From UBA5066 sp046331465 (GTDB lineage Bacteria; Acidobacteriota; Thermoanaerobaculia; UBA5066), in NCBI GenBank assembly GCA_046331465.1, contig JAXLQV010000003.1, positions 868,001 to 932,000 of the forward strand: a stretch of DNA of 64,000 bases. The letters run 5' to 3'. The notes under the pieces were generated by a model. The model saw only the letters and a program-made list of their open reading frames with translations, was not told the DNA's origin and made no database searches. Positions 16,195 through 24,612 of this stretch are shown here, piece after piece. Both the position numbers and the translations under genes were made by a program. Every line of letters begins with the position of its first letter. The first letter of the stretch is position 1.

Positions 16195-17487
16195 ATGAGC
16201 GAGAACACCCTGACGATCCGGGACAACAGGACCGGCAAGGAGTACGTCGTTCCGATCGAGAACGACACGATCAAGGCGATGGACCTCCGGAAGATCAAGG
16301 TGAACCCGGAGGACTTCGGCATGATGACGTACGACCCCGCGTTCCTGAACACGGCGTCGTGCAAGTCGAAGATCACCTTCATCGACGGCGACAAGGGGAT
16401 CCTCGAGTACCGCGGCTACCCGATCGAGCAGCTCGCCGAGAAGTCGAGCTTCCTCGAGGTCGCGTGGCTGCTCTGGAACGGCGAGCTGCCGACGAAGTCC
16501 GAGCTCGACGAGTTCACCCGCCACGTCACGCACCACACCTACCTCCACGAGAACATCAAGAAGTTCATGGAGGGGTTCCGCCACGACGCGCACCCGATGG
16601 GGATGCTGCAGTCGACCGTCGGCGCGCTCTCCACCTTCTACCCCTCCGCCAAGCTGGTGAACGACCCGCGCCAGCGCGCCCACCACACGATCCGCCTCCT
16701 CGCGAAGATGCCGACGATCGCGGCCTTCGCGTACAGGCACACGATCGGCTTCCCGTACGTCTACCCCGACAACGAGCTCTCCTACGTCGGCAACTTCCTC
16801 TCGATGCTCCGGAAGATGTCGGAGCCGAAGTACAAGGTGAACCCGGTCCTCGAGCGGGCGCTCGACGTCCTCTTCATCCTCCACGCGGACCACGAGCAGA
16901 ACTGCTCGACGAACGCGATGCGGGCGATCAGCTCCGCGCAGACCGACCCCTACTCGAGCCTCTCGGGCGCCATCTCCGCGCTCTACGGGCCGCTCCACGG
17001 CGGCGCGAACGAGGCGGTCCTCACGATGCTCCGCGAGATCGGCACCATCAACAACGTCCCGGCGTTCGTGAAGGAGGTCAAGGAGGGGCAGGGCGAGAAG
17101 AAGCTGATGGGCTTCGGGCACCGGGTCTACAAGAACTACGACCCGCGCGCGAAGGTCATCAAGGGGCTCGCGGAACAAGTCTTCGAGGTCACGGGGAAGA
17201 ACCCGCTACTGACGATCGCCGTCGAGCTCGAGCGGATCGCGCTCCAGGACGACTACTTCGTCAAGCGGAAGCTCTACCCGAACGTCGACTTCTACTCGGG
17301 CCTCATCTACGAGGCGATGGGCTTCCCGCCCGACTACTTCACCGTCCTCTTCGCGATCGGGCGGACCGCGGGCTGGATGGCGCAGTGGCACGAGATGGTC
17401 AACGACGCCGACCAGAAGATCGCCCGTCCCCGCCAGGTCTTCCTGGGGCCGGCGCGGCGCGACTTCGTCCCGATCGAGAAGCGCTGA
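16195..17487 (+). CDS. gltA: Citrate synthase
   Basis: A 430-residue type II (hexameric-type) citrate synthase that condenses acetyl-CoA and oxaloacetate in the TCA cycle. The catalytic residues are visible: His in GPLHGGANEAV (near 265), His in GFGHRVYKNYDPR (near 304) and Asp in NVDFYSGLIY (near 362). The N-terminal beta domain (residues 1-50) and TFIDGDKGILEYRGYPIEQ are standard. Codon use is strongly biased, as expected for a highly expressed gene. The ATG at 16195 has a strong purine-rich ribosome site. A T-followed hairpin ends the transcript. Confidence 0.97.
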   Translation: MSENTLTIRDNRTGKEYVVPIENDTIKAMDLRKIKVNPEDFGMMTYDPAFLNTASCKSKITFIDGDKGILEYRGYPIEQLAEKSSFLEVAWLLWNGELPTKSELDEFTRHVTHHTYLHENIKKFMEGFRHDAHPMGMLQSTVGALSTFYPSAKLVNDPRQRAHHTIRLLAKMPTIAAFAYRHTIGFPYVYPDNELSYVGNFLSMLRKMSEPKYKVNPVLERALDVLFILHADHEQNCSTNAMRAISSAQTDPYSSLSGAISALYGPLHGGANEAVLTMLREIGTINNVPAFVKEVKEGQGEKKLMGFGHRVYKNYDPRAKVIKGLAEQVFEVTGKNPLLTIAVELERIALQDDYFVKRKLYPNVDFYSGLIYEAMGFPPDYFTVLFAIGRTAGWMAQWHEMVNDADQKIARPRQVFLGPARRDFVPIEKR

Positions 17488-17509
17488 CGCCCGGCAGGTC
17501 CGGACGACG

Positions 17510-17535
17510 AGGGGGAGGCGGAATCGCCTCCCCCT
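17510..17535 (+). terminator. Rho-independent terminator after gltA
   Basis: AGGGGGAGGCG pairs with CGCCTCCCCCT around a GAAT tetraloop, followed by TTCTTCG. It lies 22 bases after the stop. Confidence 0.85.
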
Positions 17536-17581
17536 TTCTTCGTTCCCTCGTACCCGCGCACCCGGGGTCCCCCGGGTCACT

Positions 17582-17998
17582 TCACCCGCAGTCGGTGCAG
17601 ACGCCGTCGAGCGTGAGCGCGAGCGTCCGGACGGCGCGGCCGTCCGGGAGGACGCCCCGCTCGGCGACGCCGAAGTCCGCCCACGGCACGTCCTCGACCC
17701 TCCCGCAGGAGCGGCAGACGAGGTGATGGTGCGGCGCGACGTGCGCGTCGTAGCGGGCCGCCCCGTCCGTCACGCTCATCCCGGCCACGAGGCCCGCGCG
17801 CGCCAGCGAGTGGAGGACGTTGTAGACCGAGGCCCTGGAGAGGATCGGCCCCCCCGCGTTCACCGCTTCCTCGACCTCCTCGGCCGTCGGGTGCCGGTCC
17901 GTCGAGGCGAGGTAGCCGAGGACGGCGACGCGCGGCTCCGTCACCCGGAGCCCCCGCTCGCGGAGGAGGCTCTTCAGCTTCTCGGGGTCAGCCTTCAC
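17582..17998 (-). CDS. Fur/PerR-family metalloregulator
   Basis: A 138-residue Fur superfamily repressor. The winged helix spans about 5-80 (LRVTEPRVAVLGYLA, SRASVYNVLHSLARAGLV). The dimer/metal domain has HVAPHHHLVCRSCGRVEDVPW with the CxxC zinc site and a second pair, CTDCG, at the C-terminus. Length and the HHHLVC motif fit a PerR-like peroxide sensor as well as Fur, and I cannot tell them apart. A longer frame reaches 18034, but TATTCT (18011-18006) ends 7 bases before GTG 17998, so transcription would start at or just before this codon. The AT-rich TTTAGAATAAG there resembles half of a PerR/Fur box, which suggests autoregulation. Confidence 0.87.
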   Translation of the reverse strand: MKADPEKLKSLLRERGLRVTEPRVAVLGYLASTDRHPTAEEVEEAVNAGGPILSRASVYNVLHSLARAGLVAGMSVTDGAARYDAHVAPHHHLVCRSCGRVEDVPWADFGVAERGVLPDGRAVRTLALTLDGVCTDCG

Positions 17999-18005
17999 GA
18001 GATTT

Positions 18006-18011
18006 AGAATA
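18006..18011 (-). promoter_or_regulatory. -10 TATTCT / possible Fur-box half-site
   Basis: On the minus strand TATTCT is followed by 7 bases and then GTG. The surrounding TTTAGAATAA is an isolated AT-rich patch in GC-rich DNA and resembles one arm of a PerR/Fur operator. No clear second arm is seen. Confidence 0.4.
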
Positions 18012-18065
18012 AGTCCAGACGAGCCGGGACACAAGCCCCGCCCGGAACGGCTCCGAGGAGGCCGG

Positions 18066-18791
18066 TCAGGGTTTCGCGTCGGTCGCGGAGGTGATGAAGG
18101 GGCGCCCGAAGCGGGAGAGCCTCGGCCCGTCGGTGAACGTCGGGCTCCAGCTCCACATGACCCCGACGGCCCTCCCGAGGAGGTCGATGACCGGGCGCGT
18201 CCCGAAAAAGCGGGCGTCGCGGCTCTCGTCCCGGTTGTCCCCCATCAGGAAGACCTCGCCCTCGGGCACGGTGATCGGCCCGAAGTTCCGCAGGGCCGGC
18301 TTCTCGGGAAGGACGCGGATCGGGTGCGTCCGCGCCCCGAGCGACTCCGTCCCGAGGATCTCCACCTCGCCGTCGTCCAGGGTCCTCGGCGGGAGGAACT
18401 CGAGCTTCTGGGGCTTCCCGTTCACGAAGAGAGCCTCGTTGCGGAGCTCCACGACGTCGCCCGGGAGGCCGATGAGGCGCTTGACGAACGGCACGCTTCC
18501 GCCGTCCGGGTTCCGGACGACGACGACGTCGCCCCGCTTCGGCTCGCCGGTCCGCATCAGCCGCACCTTCGTGAACGGCAGGCGGATCTGGTAGGCCGAC
18601 TTCCAGACGAAAACGCGGTCCCCCTCCAGGATGGTCGGCTTCATCGAACCGGTCGGAACGACGTACCAGTCGGCGAGGACCGAGCGCCCCGTCAGGATGA
18701 CCGCGGCCATCAGGACGAGCTGGCGGACGTCCTTGAGGATCTGCTTGCGTTTCTCGGGCGAAATGGCCATCGGGCGCGGAGTGTCGCACAT
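18066..18791 (-). CDS. lepB: Signal peptidase I
   Basis: A 241-residue inner-membrane protease that removes signal peptides from exported proteins. One TM segment (about 23-42) precedes the catalytic Ser in VVPTGSMKPTI (near residue 49). The catalytic Lys is in VPFVKRLIGLPGD (near 105). GEVFLMGDNRDESRDARFFG (about 178-197) is the family box E. The length fits a compact S26 family member. Two starts are possible, 18791 and 18770 (MAISPEKRK); neither has a clear ribosome site. It ends about 67 bases before the Fur-like gene start on the same strand. Confidence 0.93.
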   Translation of the reverse strand: MCDTPRPMAISPEKRKQILKDVRQLVLMAAVILTGRSVLADWYVVPTGSMKPTILEGDRVFVWKSAYQIRLPFTKVRLMRTGEPKRGDVVVVRNPDGGSVPFVKRLIGLPGDVVELRNEALFVNGKPQKLEFLPPRTLDDGEVEILGTESLGARTHPIRVLPEKPALRNFGPITVPEGEVFLMGDNRDESRDARFFGTRPVIDLLGRAVGVMWSWSPTFTDGPRLSRFGRPFITSATDAKP

Positions 18792-18814
18792 TCCGTGCCG
18801 GGGGCCGCGCGGGC

Positions 18815-18820
18815 TATCCT
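18815..18820 (+). promoter_or_regulatory. -10 TATCCT, leaderless queF start
   Basis: TATCCT ends 6 bases before the queF ATG. There is no room for a preQ1 riboswitch or a ribosome site between them. Confidence 0.45.
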
Positions 18821-18826
18821 CGCGCC

Positions 18827-19225
18827 ATGACGACCGGCTACACGGAAGACCACGCCGCCGCCGGGACGAAGGCGGCCCTCCCGGAGATCGAGACCTGGCC
18901 CTCGCAGTACGCGGAGGAGTACGAGGTGACGATCACGGTCCCGGAGTTCACCTCGATCTGCCCGAAGACCGGCCTCCCGGACTTCGCGACGATCACCGTC
19001 ACCTACGTGCCCGACCGCCTCTGCGTCGAGCTGAAGTCGTTCAAGGAGTACCTGACCGCCTACCGGAACCTGGGGATCTTCAACGAGAACGCCGTGAACC
19101 GGATCCTCGCCGACCTCGCCGCCGCGACGCGGCCGCGGAGGATGGCCGTGCGCGGCGCCTTCACGCCGCGCGGCGGGATCCAGACGACGGTCGAGGCGCG
19201 CTGGCCGCGGGCCGTTCCGGCTTGA
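18827..19225 (+). CDS. queF: 7-cyano-7-deazaguanine (preQ0) reductase
   Basis: A 132-residue type I (unimodular) QueF, which reduces the nitrile of preQ0 to the amine preQ1 with NADPH in queuosine biosynthesis. The catalytic Cys is in FTSICPKTGLPDFATI (near residue 48), which forms a thioimide with the nitrile. The QueF motif region CVELKSFKEYLTAYRN (near 66-81) binds NADPH, and the conserved Glu-rich segment follows. The length is typical. No other queuosine genes are in the window. It is divergent from lepB and followed by a strong bidirectional hairpin. Confidence 0.95.
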   Translation: MTTGYTEDHAAAGTKAALPEIETWPSQYAEEYEVTITVPEFTSICPKTGLPDFATITVTYVPDRLCVELKSFKEYLTAYRNLGIFNENAVNRILADLAAATRPRRMAVRGAFTPRGGIQTTVEARWPRAVPA

Positions 19226-19402
19226 CAGGAAAGCCCCGGAAGCCCACATTTTCAGCGGGTTTCGAGGTTCTTTCCAGCGAGAGAGAGTTCTTTCCGGGGC
19301 GACACGCGATCGCTCCCGCGAAGGAAAGACGGGCCGCGGACGCGGCTCAAAAGGAAGAGGGCGACTGCGAGTTCGGAGGACCCATCGCCCTCCTGTTCCC
19401 GT

Positions 19403-19429
19403 CCCGGCCGGCCTGATCAGCCGGCCGGG
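19403..19429. terminator. Bidirectional terminator hairpin
   Basis: CCCGGCCGGC and GCCGGCCGGG form a perfect 10-bp stem around CTGATCA, followed by ATTCTCGTTT on the plus strand. It lies between convergent queF and the MBL-fold gene. The 177 bases between queF and the hairpin contain no gene that I can support. Confidence 0.7.
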
Positions 19430-19456
19430 ATTCTCGTTTCCGGGAAGCCCGGGGCC

Positions 19457-20431
19457 TCAGCGGGGGGCGGGCGCGGCCGCCGGCCTGGTGGCCGGGGCGG
19501 CTGGCTTTACCGGCGCGAACGTCCCGTCGGGCTGCATGCGGCGGTAGAGCGCGAGGACGTTCGCGTTGTCGTTCGCGACGGGGCAGTAGTCCGCGATCTT
19601 CTGGATCGAGAGCTCCGCGGCGACGCGCGCCTCGGGCGCGTTCTTGACCTTCTGCTCGGCGAGGAAGCGGGTCACCCGGTCGAGGTAGAGCCGCGTCGCC
19701 TCGAGCTCCTGGAAGACGAGCTTCGTCGGGTCGCCCCGCGTCGCGACGAGGCCCGCGGGGCTCAGCTGGCGGATCCGATCGAGCATCGCCATCCAGTTCG
19801 CCGGGTCGGAGGCCGGGCCGAGGAGGTTCGGGCAGCGCGCCGGCGTGACGAGGTCGCCGACGAAGGCGAGGCCGCTGTCGTTGCAGAGCGCGACGAGGTC
19901 GTACTCGGAGTGGGCGGGCCCCGGCGCGGCGACGAGCTCGACGCGCCGTTCGCCGGCGTGCACGACGAGCTGGTCGGTCACGCCGACGACCGTCGGGTGC
20001 TTCTGCCCGGGAACGGGACGGAAGAGCCCGTTCGAGAGGATGTCCGCGGCGCGGGCGTGGACGAAGATCGTCGCGTCGGTCGGGAGGAACGCCTCGATCC
20101 CGCCGTTGGAGTCGACGTCCGTCTGGGTCATCACGATCCACTTGACGGGCTTGCCCTTCGTCTTCTCCCGGATCTGCGCCTTGAGGTTCTCGGCGTCCTG
20201 CTTCGACCAGCCCGTGTCGACCACGAGGACGCCGTCGCCCATGTCGACGAACGCGCAGTTCGTGTAGCCGAACCGGCCGTACCAGGTGAACGAGTTGTAC
20301 TGCGCGACCTCGAACGCCGGCACGTCCTTGGGAAGCGGCGGCGGCGCGGTGGCGGGAGCCTGCGCGAGGGCGGACCCCGCGGACGCGGCGAGGAGGAGGG
20401 TCGCGGCGAGGAGGTTGCGGCGGATCTTCAT
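19457..20431 (-). CDS. Secreted MBL-fold protein with degenerate metal site
   Basis: A 324-residue exported protein with a signal peptide (1-23, cleavage near ALAQ). The metallo-beta-lactamase fold is clear: VDMGDGVLVVDTGWSK, a His-bearing APGPAHSEYDLVAL strand and FVGDLVTPARCPNLLG. The motif that should read THxHxDHxGG reads TQTDVDSNGG, so three of four ligands are gone. The last site that normally has His reads TRGDP. It probably cannot bind the usual two zinc ions and may be a binding protein or use another chemistry. The ATG overlaps the stop of the preceding gene by 4 bases, so it is coupled to the amidotransferase-like hydrolase. Confidence 0.78.
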   Translation of the reverse strand: MKIRRNLLAATLLLAASAGSALAQAPATAPPPLPKDVPAFEVAQYNSFTWYGRFGYTNCAFVDMGDGVLVVDTGWSKQDAENLKAQIREKTKGKPVKWIVMTQTDVDSNGGIEAFLPTDATIFVHARAADILSNGLFRPVPGQKHPTVVGVTDQLVVHAGERRVELVAAPGPAHSEYDLVALCNDSGLAFVGDLVTPARCPNLLGPASDPANWMAMLDRIRQLSPAGLVATRGDPTKLVFQELEATRLYLDRVTRFLAEQKVKNAPEARVAAELSIQKIADYCPVANDNANVLALYRRMQPDGTFAPVKPAAPATRPAAAPAPR

Positions 20432-21207
20432 GCGGTCTCCGGGGCCTCCCCGGCGGAGAAAGCCGGGAGGGCGTGTTCGCGTCCTTCGCCGCGCCCGCTC
20501 CGGCGGGACGCGCGCCCGCGCGCCGCGGCGAGGAACTCGGTGAAGAGGGCCTTCTGCTCGGCCCGGTCGACGAGGTTCTCGGGATGCCACTGGACGGCGG
20601 CGAGGAACGGCCCCGACGCTCGCGCGAACGCCTCGACGAGGTCGTCCGGAGAGGCGACGAGCGGGACGAGCCCCGGGGCGAGGTCCTTCACCGCCTGGTG
20701 GTGGCGGGAGTTGACGCGGACCCCTTCGGCCGCCGCGAGCGTCTCCCCGAGCGGGAGGCCGGTCGCGGCGCCGAGGGTCCTGCGGACGGTGTGGGCGGGG
20801 TGGGCCGGGTCGTGTCCGGCCTTCCGCGGGAAGGAGTGCGGCACGCCGCGCGGGCGCTGGGTCGGGAGGTCCTGCCAGAGCGTCCCGCCGAGCGCGACGT
20901 TCACGACCTGGAGCCCGCGGCAGATCCCGAAGACGGCGGCGCCGATTCCCTCCGCCCGCGCGAGGAGCTCGAAGTCGATCGCGTCGCGCCCCGCGTCCGG
21001 CTCGACCGTGTCGTTCCAGCACGTCTCGCCGTAGCGGGCCGGGTCCACGTCGAAGCCCCCCGAGATCAGGAGACCGTCGAACTCGACGGGAAGCAGGTCT
21101 CCCGGCTGGACGACCTCCACCTCCTCCGGGAGCGCCCCGGAGGCGAGGAGGGCGTCCCGGTAGACGGCGACCGGCTGCCCGGGGTCGATGGCGAGGACGA
21201 TCTTCAC
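20428..21207 (-). CDS. Class I glutamine amidotransferase-like hydrolase (peptidase C26, PuuD-like)
   Basis: A 259-residue peptidase C26 family protein. LLISGGFDVDPARYGE (about 44-59) is the oxyanion strand, FGICRGLQVVNVALGG carries the nucleophile Cys (near 95) and VQWHPENL carries the catalytic His (near 222). Relatives hydrolyse gamma-glutamyl-GABA or other gamma-glutamyl amides in polyamine breakdown; the substrate here is not shown. A longer frame reaches 21285, but the TAGACT element at 21257-21252 lies inside that extension, so I choose GTG 21207 (VKIVLAIDPGQP). It forms an operon with the MBL-fold gene. Confidence 0.85.
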   Translation of the reverse strand: MKIVLAIDPGQPVAVYRDALLASGALPEEVEVVQPGDLLPVEFDGLLISGGFDVDPARYGETCWNDTVEPDAGRDAIDFELLARAEGIGAAVFGICRGLQVVNVALGGTLWQDLPTQRPRGVPHSFPRKAGHDPAHPAHTVRRTLGAATGLPLGETLAAAEGVRVNSRHHQAVKDLAPGLVPLVASPDDLVEAFARASGPFLAAVQWHPENLVDRAEQKALFTEFLAAARGRASRRSGRGEGREHALPAFSAGEAPETA

Positions 21208-21286
21208 GGTGCGAGAGGAGCCTTTCCGGCGGAGTCCGCCGGCGGGGGCGGAGTCTAGCAAGGCACGTTCCAGCGGCCCGGTCACC

Positions 21287-22249
21287 TCAGACGGGGGGCT
21301 CCCAGAACCGGCTGAAGGTGTACCACTGCTCGCCGTGCTCGCGGAGCGTCCGCTCGAGGATCGAGACGAACTCCTCCATCGCGGTCCGCTCCGCCTCCTC
21401 CCGCCCGGCGCGGGAGGCCGCGACGACCCGGATCGGCGCCTCGACGACGGTCCGGTAGGTGCCGTCCTCCTCTCGGAGGATGAAGACCGGCAGGAGCGGC
21501 ACCCCCGCCGCCGCGGCGATCCGGAACGGCCCGACCGGGAACGACACGGTCCGGCCGAGGAACGGGAGCTTCCGCCCGGTCCCGGCGTAGTCGCGGTCCC
21601 CCTGGATCGCGACGAAGTACCCCTCCTCGAGGCTCCGGAGGATCTTCACCGCCGAGAGCTCCGAGGTGACCGGGAGCGACCGGATGCCGAGCCGGTCGCG
21701 CGCCGCCTTCCGGTCGCGCTCGACCACCGGCGAGGGGTCGGGGAGATAGACGACCGCGACCTTCAGCCCGACCTCGGTGAGGAAGAAGCCGCCGATCTCG
21801 AAGTTCCCGACGTGGGCCGTCAGGAGGATCGCCCCGCGCCCCGCGTCGCGGGCCGCGGCGAGGTGCTCGGTCCCGACGCGCCGGGTCACGACGGCGTCGA
21901 GGTCGCGCGGCGGGCGCGCGGAGAAGCGGAGGAGGTCGATCCAGGCGCGCGAGTGGTGACCGAGCATCGCGAGCGCCGACTCCTCGACCTCGCGGCGCCA
22001 CGGCGGGAGCCCGAGCAGGGCGGCGTGGTTCTCGAGGATCGCCTCGCGCACCGGCTCGCGCGCCCAGATCGCCCTCTCGACCGTCGCGGCGGCGAGGCGC
22101 GCGACCCACTCCGGCGGCACGCGGAGGACGATCCAGCGGAAGAACGGGAACCAGAGGCCGAACGTCGCGTTCGAGATGCGCGAGACGATCGGCGGGGCGT
22201 CCGCGCGCCTTCCCGGCGCGTGCGGCTGGGGAACGGGAGGGCTTGCCAT
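21287..22249 (-). CDS. Lipid A biosynthesis-type acyltransferase (LpxL/HtrB-like)
   Basis: A 320-residue LpxL/LpxM-like acyltransferase that would add secondary acyl chains to lipid A or a related glycolipid at the inner membrane. The catalytic HxxxxE motif is HVGNFE (near residue 145) and GDRDYAGTGRKLPFLG (near 219-234) matches the conserved acceptor/substrate region. FGLWFPFFRWIVL (residues 30-42) is the N-terminal membrane anchor. Gln/Asp-rich parts are normal and the length fits. A TAGAAT element (22288-22283) precedes the ATG by 33 bases. Its presence supports an LPS-bearing envelope. Confidence 0.87.
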   Translation of the reverse strand: MASPPVPQPHAPGRRADAPPIVSRISNATFGLWFPFFRWIVLRVPPEWVARLAAATVERAIWAREPVREAILENHAALLGLPPWRREVEESALAMLGHHSRAWIDLLRFSARPPRDLDAVVTRRVGTEHLAAARDAGRGAILLTAHVGNFEIGGFFLTEVGLKVAVVYLPDPSPVVERDRKAARDRLGIRSLPVTSELSAVKILRSLEEGYFVAIQGDRDYAGTGRKLPFLGRTVSFPVGPFRIAAAAGVPLLPVFILREEDGTYRTVVEAPIRVVAASRAGREEAERTAMEEFVSILERTLREHGEQWYTFSRFWEPPV

Positions 22250-22403
22250 CGGAGGGAGCGCCTCGCGGCGCCGGGACCGGTGATTCTAGACTCCCCGCCG
22301 GGCAGGCCCCCGCTCGGCCCGTTCGGCATCCTGAACCCCGGGGAACGTCTTCCCGTGAGCCCGGCCCATCCCCTCCGCGCACGGAGGCGGCCCCGCGCTC
22401 GGC

Positions 22404-22409
22404 TAGACT
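22404..22409 (+). promoter_or_regulatory. -10 TAGACT, leaderless gatB start
   Basis: TAGACT ends 8 bases before the ATG at 22418, the same geometry as at 4796. No -35 consensus and no ribosome site are visible. Confidence 0.5.
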
Positions 22410-22417
22410 CGCCCCGT

Positions 22418-23878
22418 ATGTCCGCTCCCGCGCTCGAGCCGGTCATCGGGCTGGAGGTCCACGCGCAGCTGAAGACGCGGACGAAGTCGTTCTGCGGCTG
22501 CCCTGTCGTCTTCGGCGCCGAGCCGAACAGCGCCGTCTGCCCCGTCTGCCTCGGCTACCCCGGCGCGCTGCCGGTCCTGAACCGCGAGATGGTGACGCTC
22601 GCGATCCGCCTCGCCCTCGCGACGGGCTGCGAGGTGCACGGCTCCTCCGTCTTCGCGCGGAAGAACTACTTCTACCCCGACCTCCCGAAGGGGTACCAGA
22701 TCTCGCAGTACGACCGCCCGCTCGCCACCGGCGGGCGCGTCGAGGTCCGCGGGGAAGGGGGCGCTCCCCGCGCGATCCGGCTCAACCGGATCCACCTCGA
22801 GGAGGACGCCGGCAAGTCGATGCACGAGACGCCGTGGGACGACGTCCCGTCCGACGTCTCCCTCGTCGACCTGAACCGCGCCGGGACGCCGCTCGCCGAG
22901 ATCGTCACCGAGCCCGACCTCCGCTCGCCCGACGAGGCGTACGACTTCCTCGTGCGGCTCCGCCGGCTCGTCCGGTGGGTCGGCGCCTCCGACGGGAACA
23001 TGGAGGAGGGCTCGCTCCGCTGCGACGCGAACGTCTCGCTCCGCCCGGCCGGCTCGGAGACGTACGGCACGAAGGTCGAGATCAAGAACCTCAACTCGAT
23101 CGCCCACGTGAAGAAGGCGCTCGAGCACGAGATCGCGCGGCAGGCGGAGACGCTCCGCCGCGGCGGCGAGGTCGTCCAGGAGACCCGCCTCTTCGACCCG
23201 GGGAGCGGCGCGACGCGCCCGATGCGGTCGAAGGAGGAGGCGATGGACTACCGCTACTTCCCCGACCCCGACCTCGGCGCGCTCGTCGTCGACGCGGCGT
23301 GGCGGGACGAGGTCGCCGCGGCGCTCCCCGAGCTGCCCGAGCCCCGAGCCGCGCGCCTTTCGGCCTCTCTCGGCCTCCCCCCCTCCGACGCGGCCACCCT
23401 CTGCAGCGCGCGCCCGTTCGCCGACGCCTTCGAGGAGGCCGTCGCCGCGCACCCCGCAAACCCGAAGGGGATCGCGAACTGGTTCCTCGGCGACCTCCTC
23501 GCGCGGATGACGGACGCGGACCGGCAGGAGGGGAGGCTCCCCGTCGCGCCGGCCGCGCTCGCGCGCCTCGTCGCGAGGATCGACGACGGGACGATCTCGG
23601 GGAAGATCGCCAAGGAGCTCCTCCCGCTCCTCTGCGAGGGGGCGGGCGACGTCGACGGGCTCATCCGCGAGAAGGGGCTCGTCCAGGTGACGGACGAGGC
23701 GCCGATCCGCGCCGCCGTCGACGCGGTCGTCGCGGCGAACCCGGCGCAGGTCGCGGCCTACCGGGGCGGCAAGGCCGCCACGCTCGGCTGGTTCGTCGGC
23801 CAGGTGATGAAGGCGACGGGCGGGAAGGCGAGCCCCGCCATCGTCAACCGCCTCCTCCGAGAGACGCTCGACGCGTGA
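22418..23878 (+). CDS. gatB: Asp-tRNA(Asn)/Glu-tRNA(Gln) amidotransferase subunit B
   Basis: A 486-residue GatB, the kinase/amidotransferase-recognition subunit that activates the misacylated Glu or Asp on tRNA before GatA-derived ammonia attack. VIGLEVHAQLKTRTKSFCGC with the following CPVCLGYPGALPVLN carries the zinc cysteines. The DLPKGYQISQYDRPL and NGxMEEGSLRCDAN-type segments are the catalytic cradle. The C-terminal 130 residues form the YqeY-like tRNA-binding tail. The ATG is set by the TAGACT element. It heads an overlapping gatB-ftsE-ftsX operon. gatA and gatC lie outside the window. Confidence 0.96.
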   Translation: MSAPALEPVIGLEVHAQLKTRTKSFCGCPVVFGAEPNSAVCPVCLGYPGALPVLNREMVTLAIRLALATGCEVHGSSVFARKNYFYPDLPKGYQISQYDRPLATGGRVEVRGEGGAPRAIRLNRIHLEEDAGKSMHETPWDDVPSDVSLVDLNRAGTPLAEIVTEPDLRSPDEAYDFLVRLRRLVRWVGASDGNMEEGSLRCDANVSLRPAGSETYGTKVEIKNLNSIAHVKKALEHEIARQAETLRRGGEVVQETRLFDPGSGATRPMRSKEEAMDYRYFPDPDLGALVVDAAWRDEVAAALPELPEPRAARLSASLGLPPSDAATLCSARPFADAFEEAVAAHPANPKGIANWFLGDLLARMTDADRQEGRLPVAPAALARLVARIDDGTISGKIAKELLPLLCEGAGDVDGLIREKGLVQVTDEAPIRAAVDAVVAANPAQVAAYRGGKAATLGWFVGQVMKATGGKASPAIVNRLLRETLDA

Positions 23879-24612
23879 TCGAGTTCTACGGCGTCTCGAA
23901 GGAGTACCACGGGCGCCGCGTCCTGAAGAACCTCTCCTTCAAGGTCGCCCAGGGCGAGTTCGTCTTCCTGACCGGCCCCTCCGGGGCGGGGAAGACGACG
24001 GTCCTCAAGCTCCTCTACCGGGCCGAGGCGCCCGGCGAGGGGCAGATCCTCGTGAACGGCCGGAACGTCGGCGCGATGTCCGCCTCGCGCGTCCCCGAGC
24101 TCCGGAGGACGATGGGGATCGTCTTTCAGGACTACAAGCTCCTCCCCTCGCGGACCGTCTTCGAGAACGTCTCCTTCGTCCTGAAGTTCCTCGGCGTCCC
24201 GCTCGCCGAGCGGCGCCGTCGCGCCTACCAGGTCCTCCGCCTCGTCGAGCTCCACCACCGGGTCAACGCGTTCCCCGAGGAGCTGTCGGGGGGCGAGCAG
24301 CAGCGGGTCGCGCTCGCGCGCGCCCTCGTCAACGAGCCCGAGCTCCTCATCGCCGACGAGCCGACGGGGAACCTGGACCACCGCCTCGCGCAGGAGGTGA
24401 TGCGGCTCTTCTCCCAGATCAACGTCCGCGGGACGACGGTCCTCGTCGCCACGCACGACGTGGCGCTGATCCGGGAGACGGGCCGGCGGTGCCTCACGCT
24501 CGACCGGGGCGGCGTCCTCGAGGGGCTCGTCGAGGCGGCGCTCCCGCCGCAGGCCTCGTGGCGCCGGGAGTCGGGCGTCCGCCTCCCGCCGCGGGACCAG
24601 GACGTGCCGTGA
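23875..24612 (+). CDS. ftsE: Cell-division ATP-binding protein FtsE
   Basis: A 245-residue ABC ATPase. Walker A is GPSGAGKTT (near residue 36), the Q-loop is VFQDYKLLPSRTVFENV, the signature is LSGGEQQRVALARALV (near 138) and Walker B is LLIADEPTGNLD. The YGVSKEYHGRRVLKNL start and DYKLLPSRTV are diagnostic of FtsE. With FtsX it transmits a signal across the inner membrane to activate periplasmic cell-wall hydrolases during division. GTG 23875 overlaps the gatB stop by 4 bases. The C-terminal tail (about 25 residues after the D-loop/H-loop region) is slightly longer than usual. Confidence 0.96.
   Translation: MIEFYGVSKEYHGRRVLKNLSFKVAQGEFVFLTGPSGAGKTTVLKLLYRAEAPGEGQILVNGRNVGAMSASRVPELRRTMGIVFQDYKLLPSRTVFENVSFVLKFLGVPLAERRRRAYQVLRLVELHHRVNAFPEELSGGEQQRVALARALVNEPELLIADEPTGNLDHRLAQEVMRLFSQINVRGTTVLVATHDVALIRETGRRCLTLDRGGVLEGLVEAALPPQASWRRESGVRLPPRDQDVP

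Noticed and set aside
18800..18826. preQ1 riboswitch before queF
   Set aside because: The -10 element ends 6 bases before the ATG, so there is no leader to hold a riboswitch.
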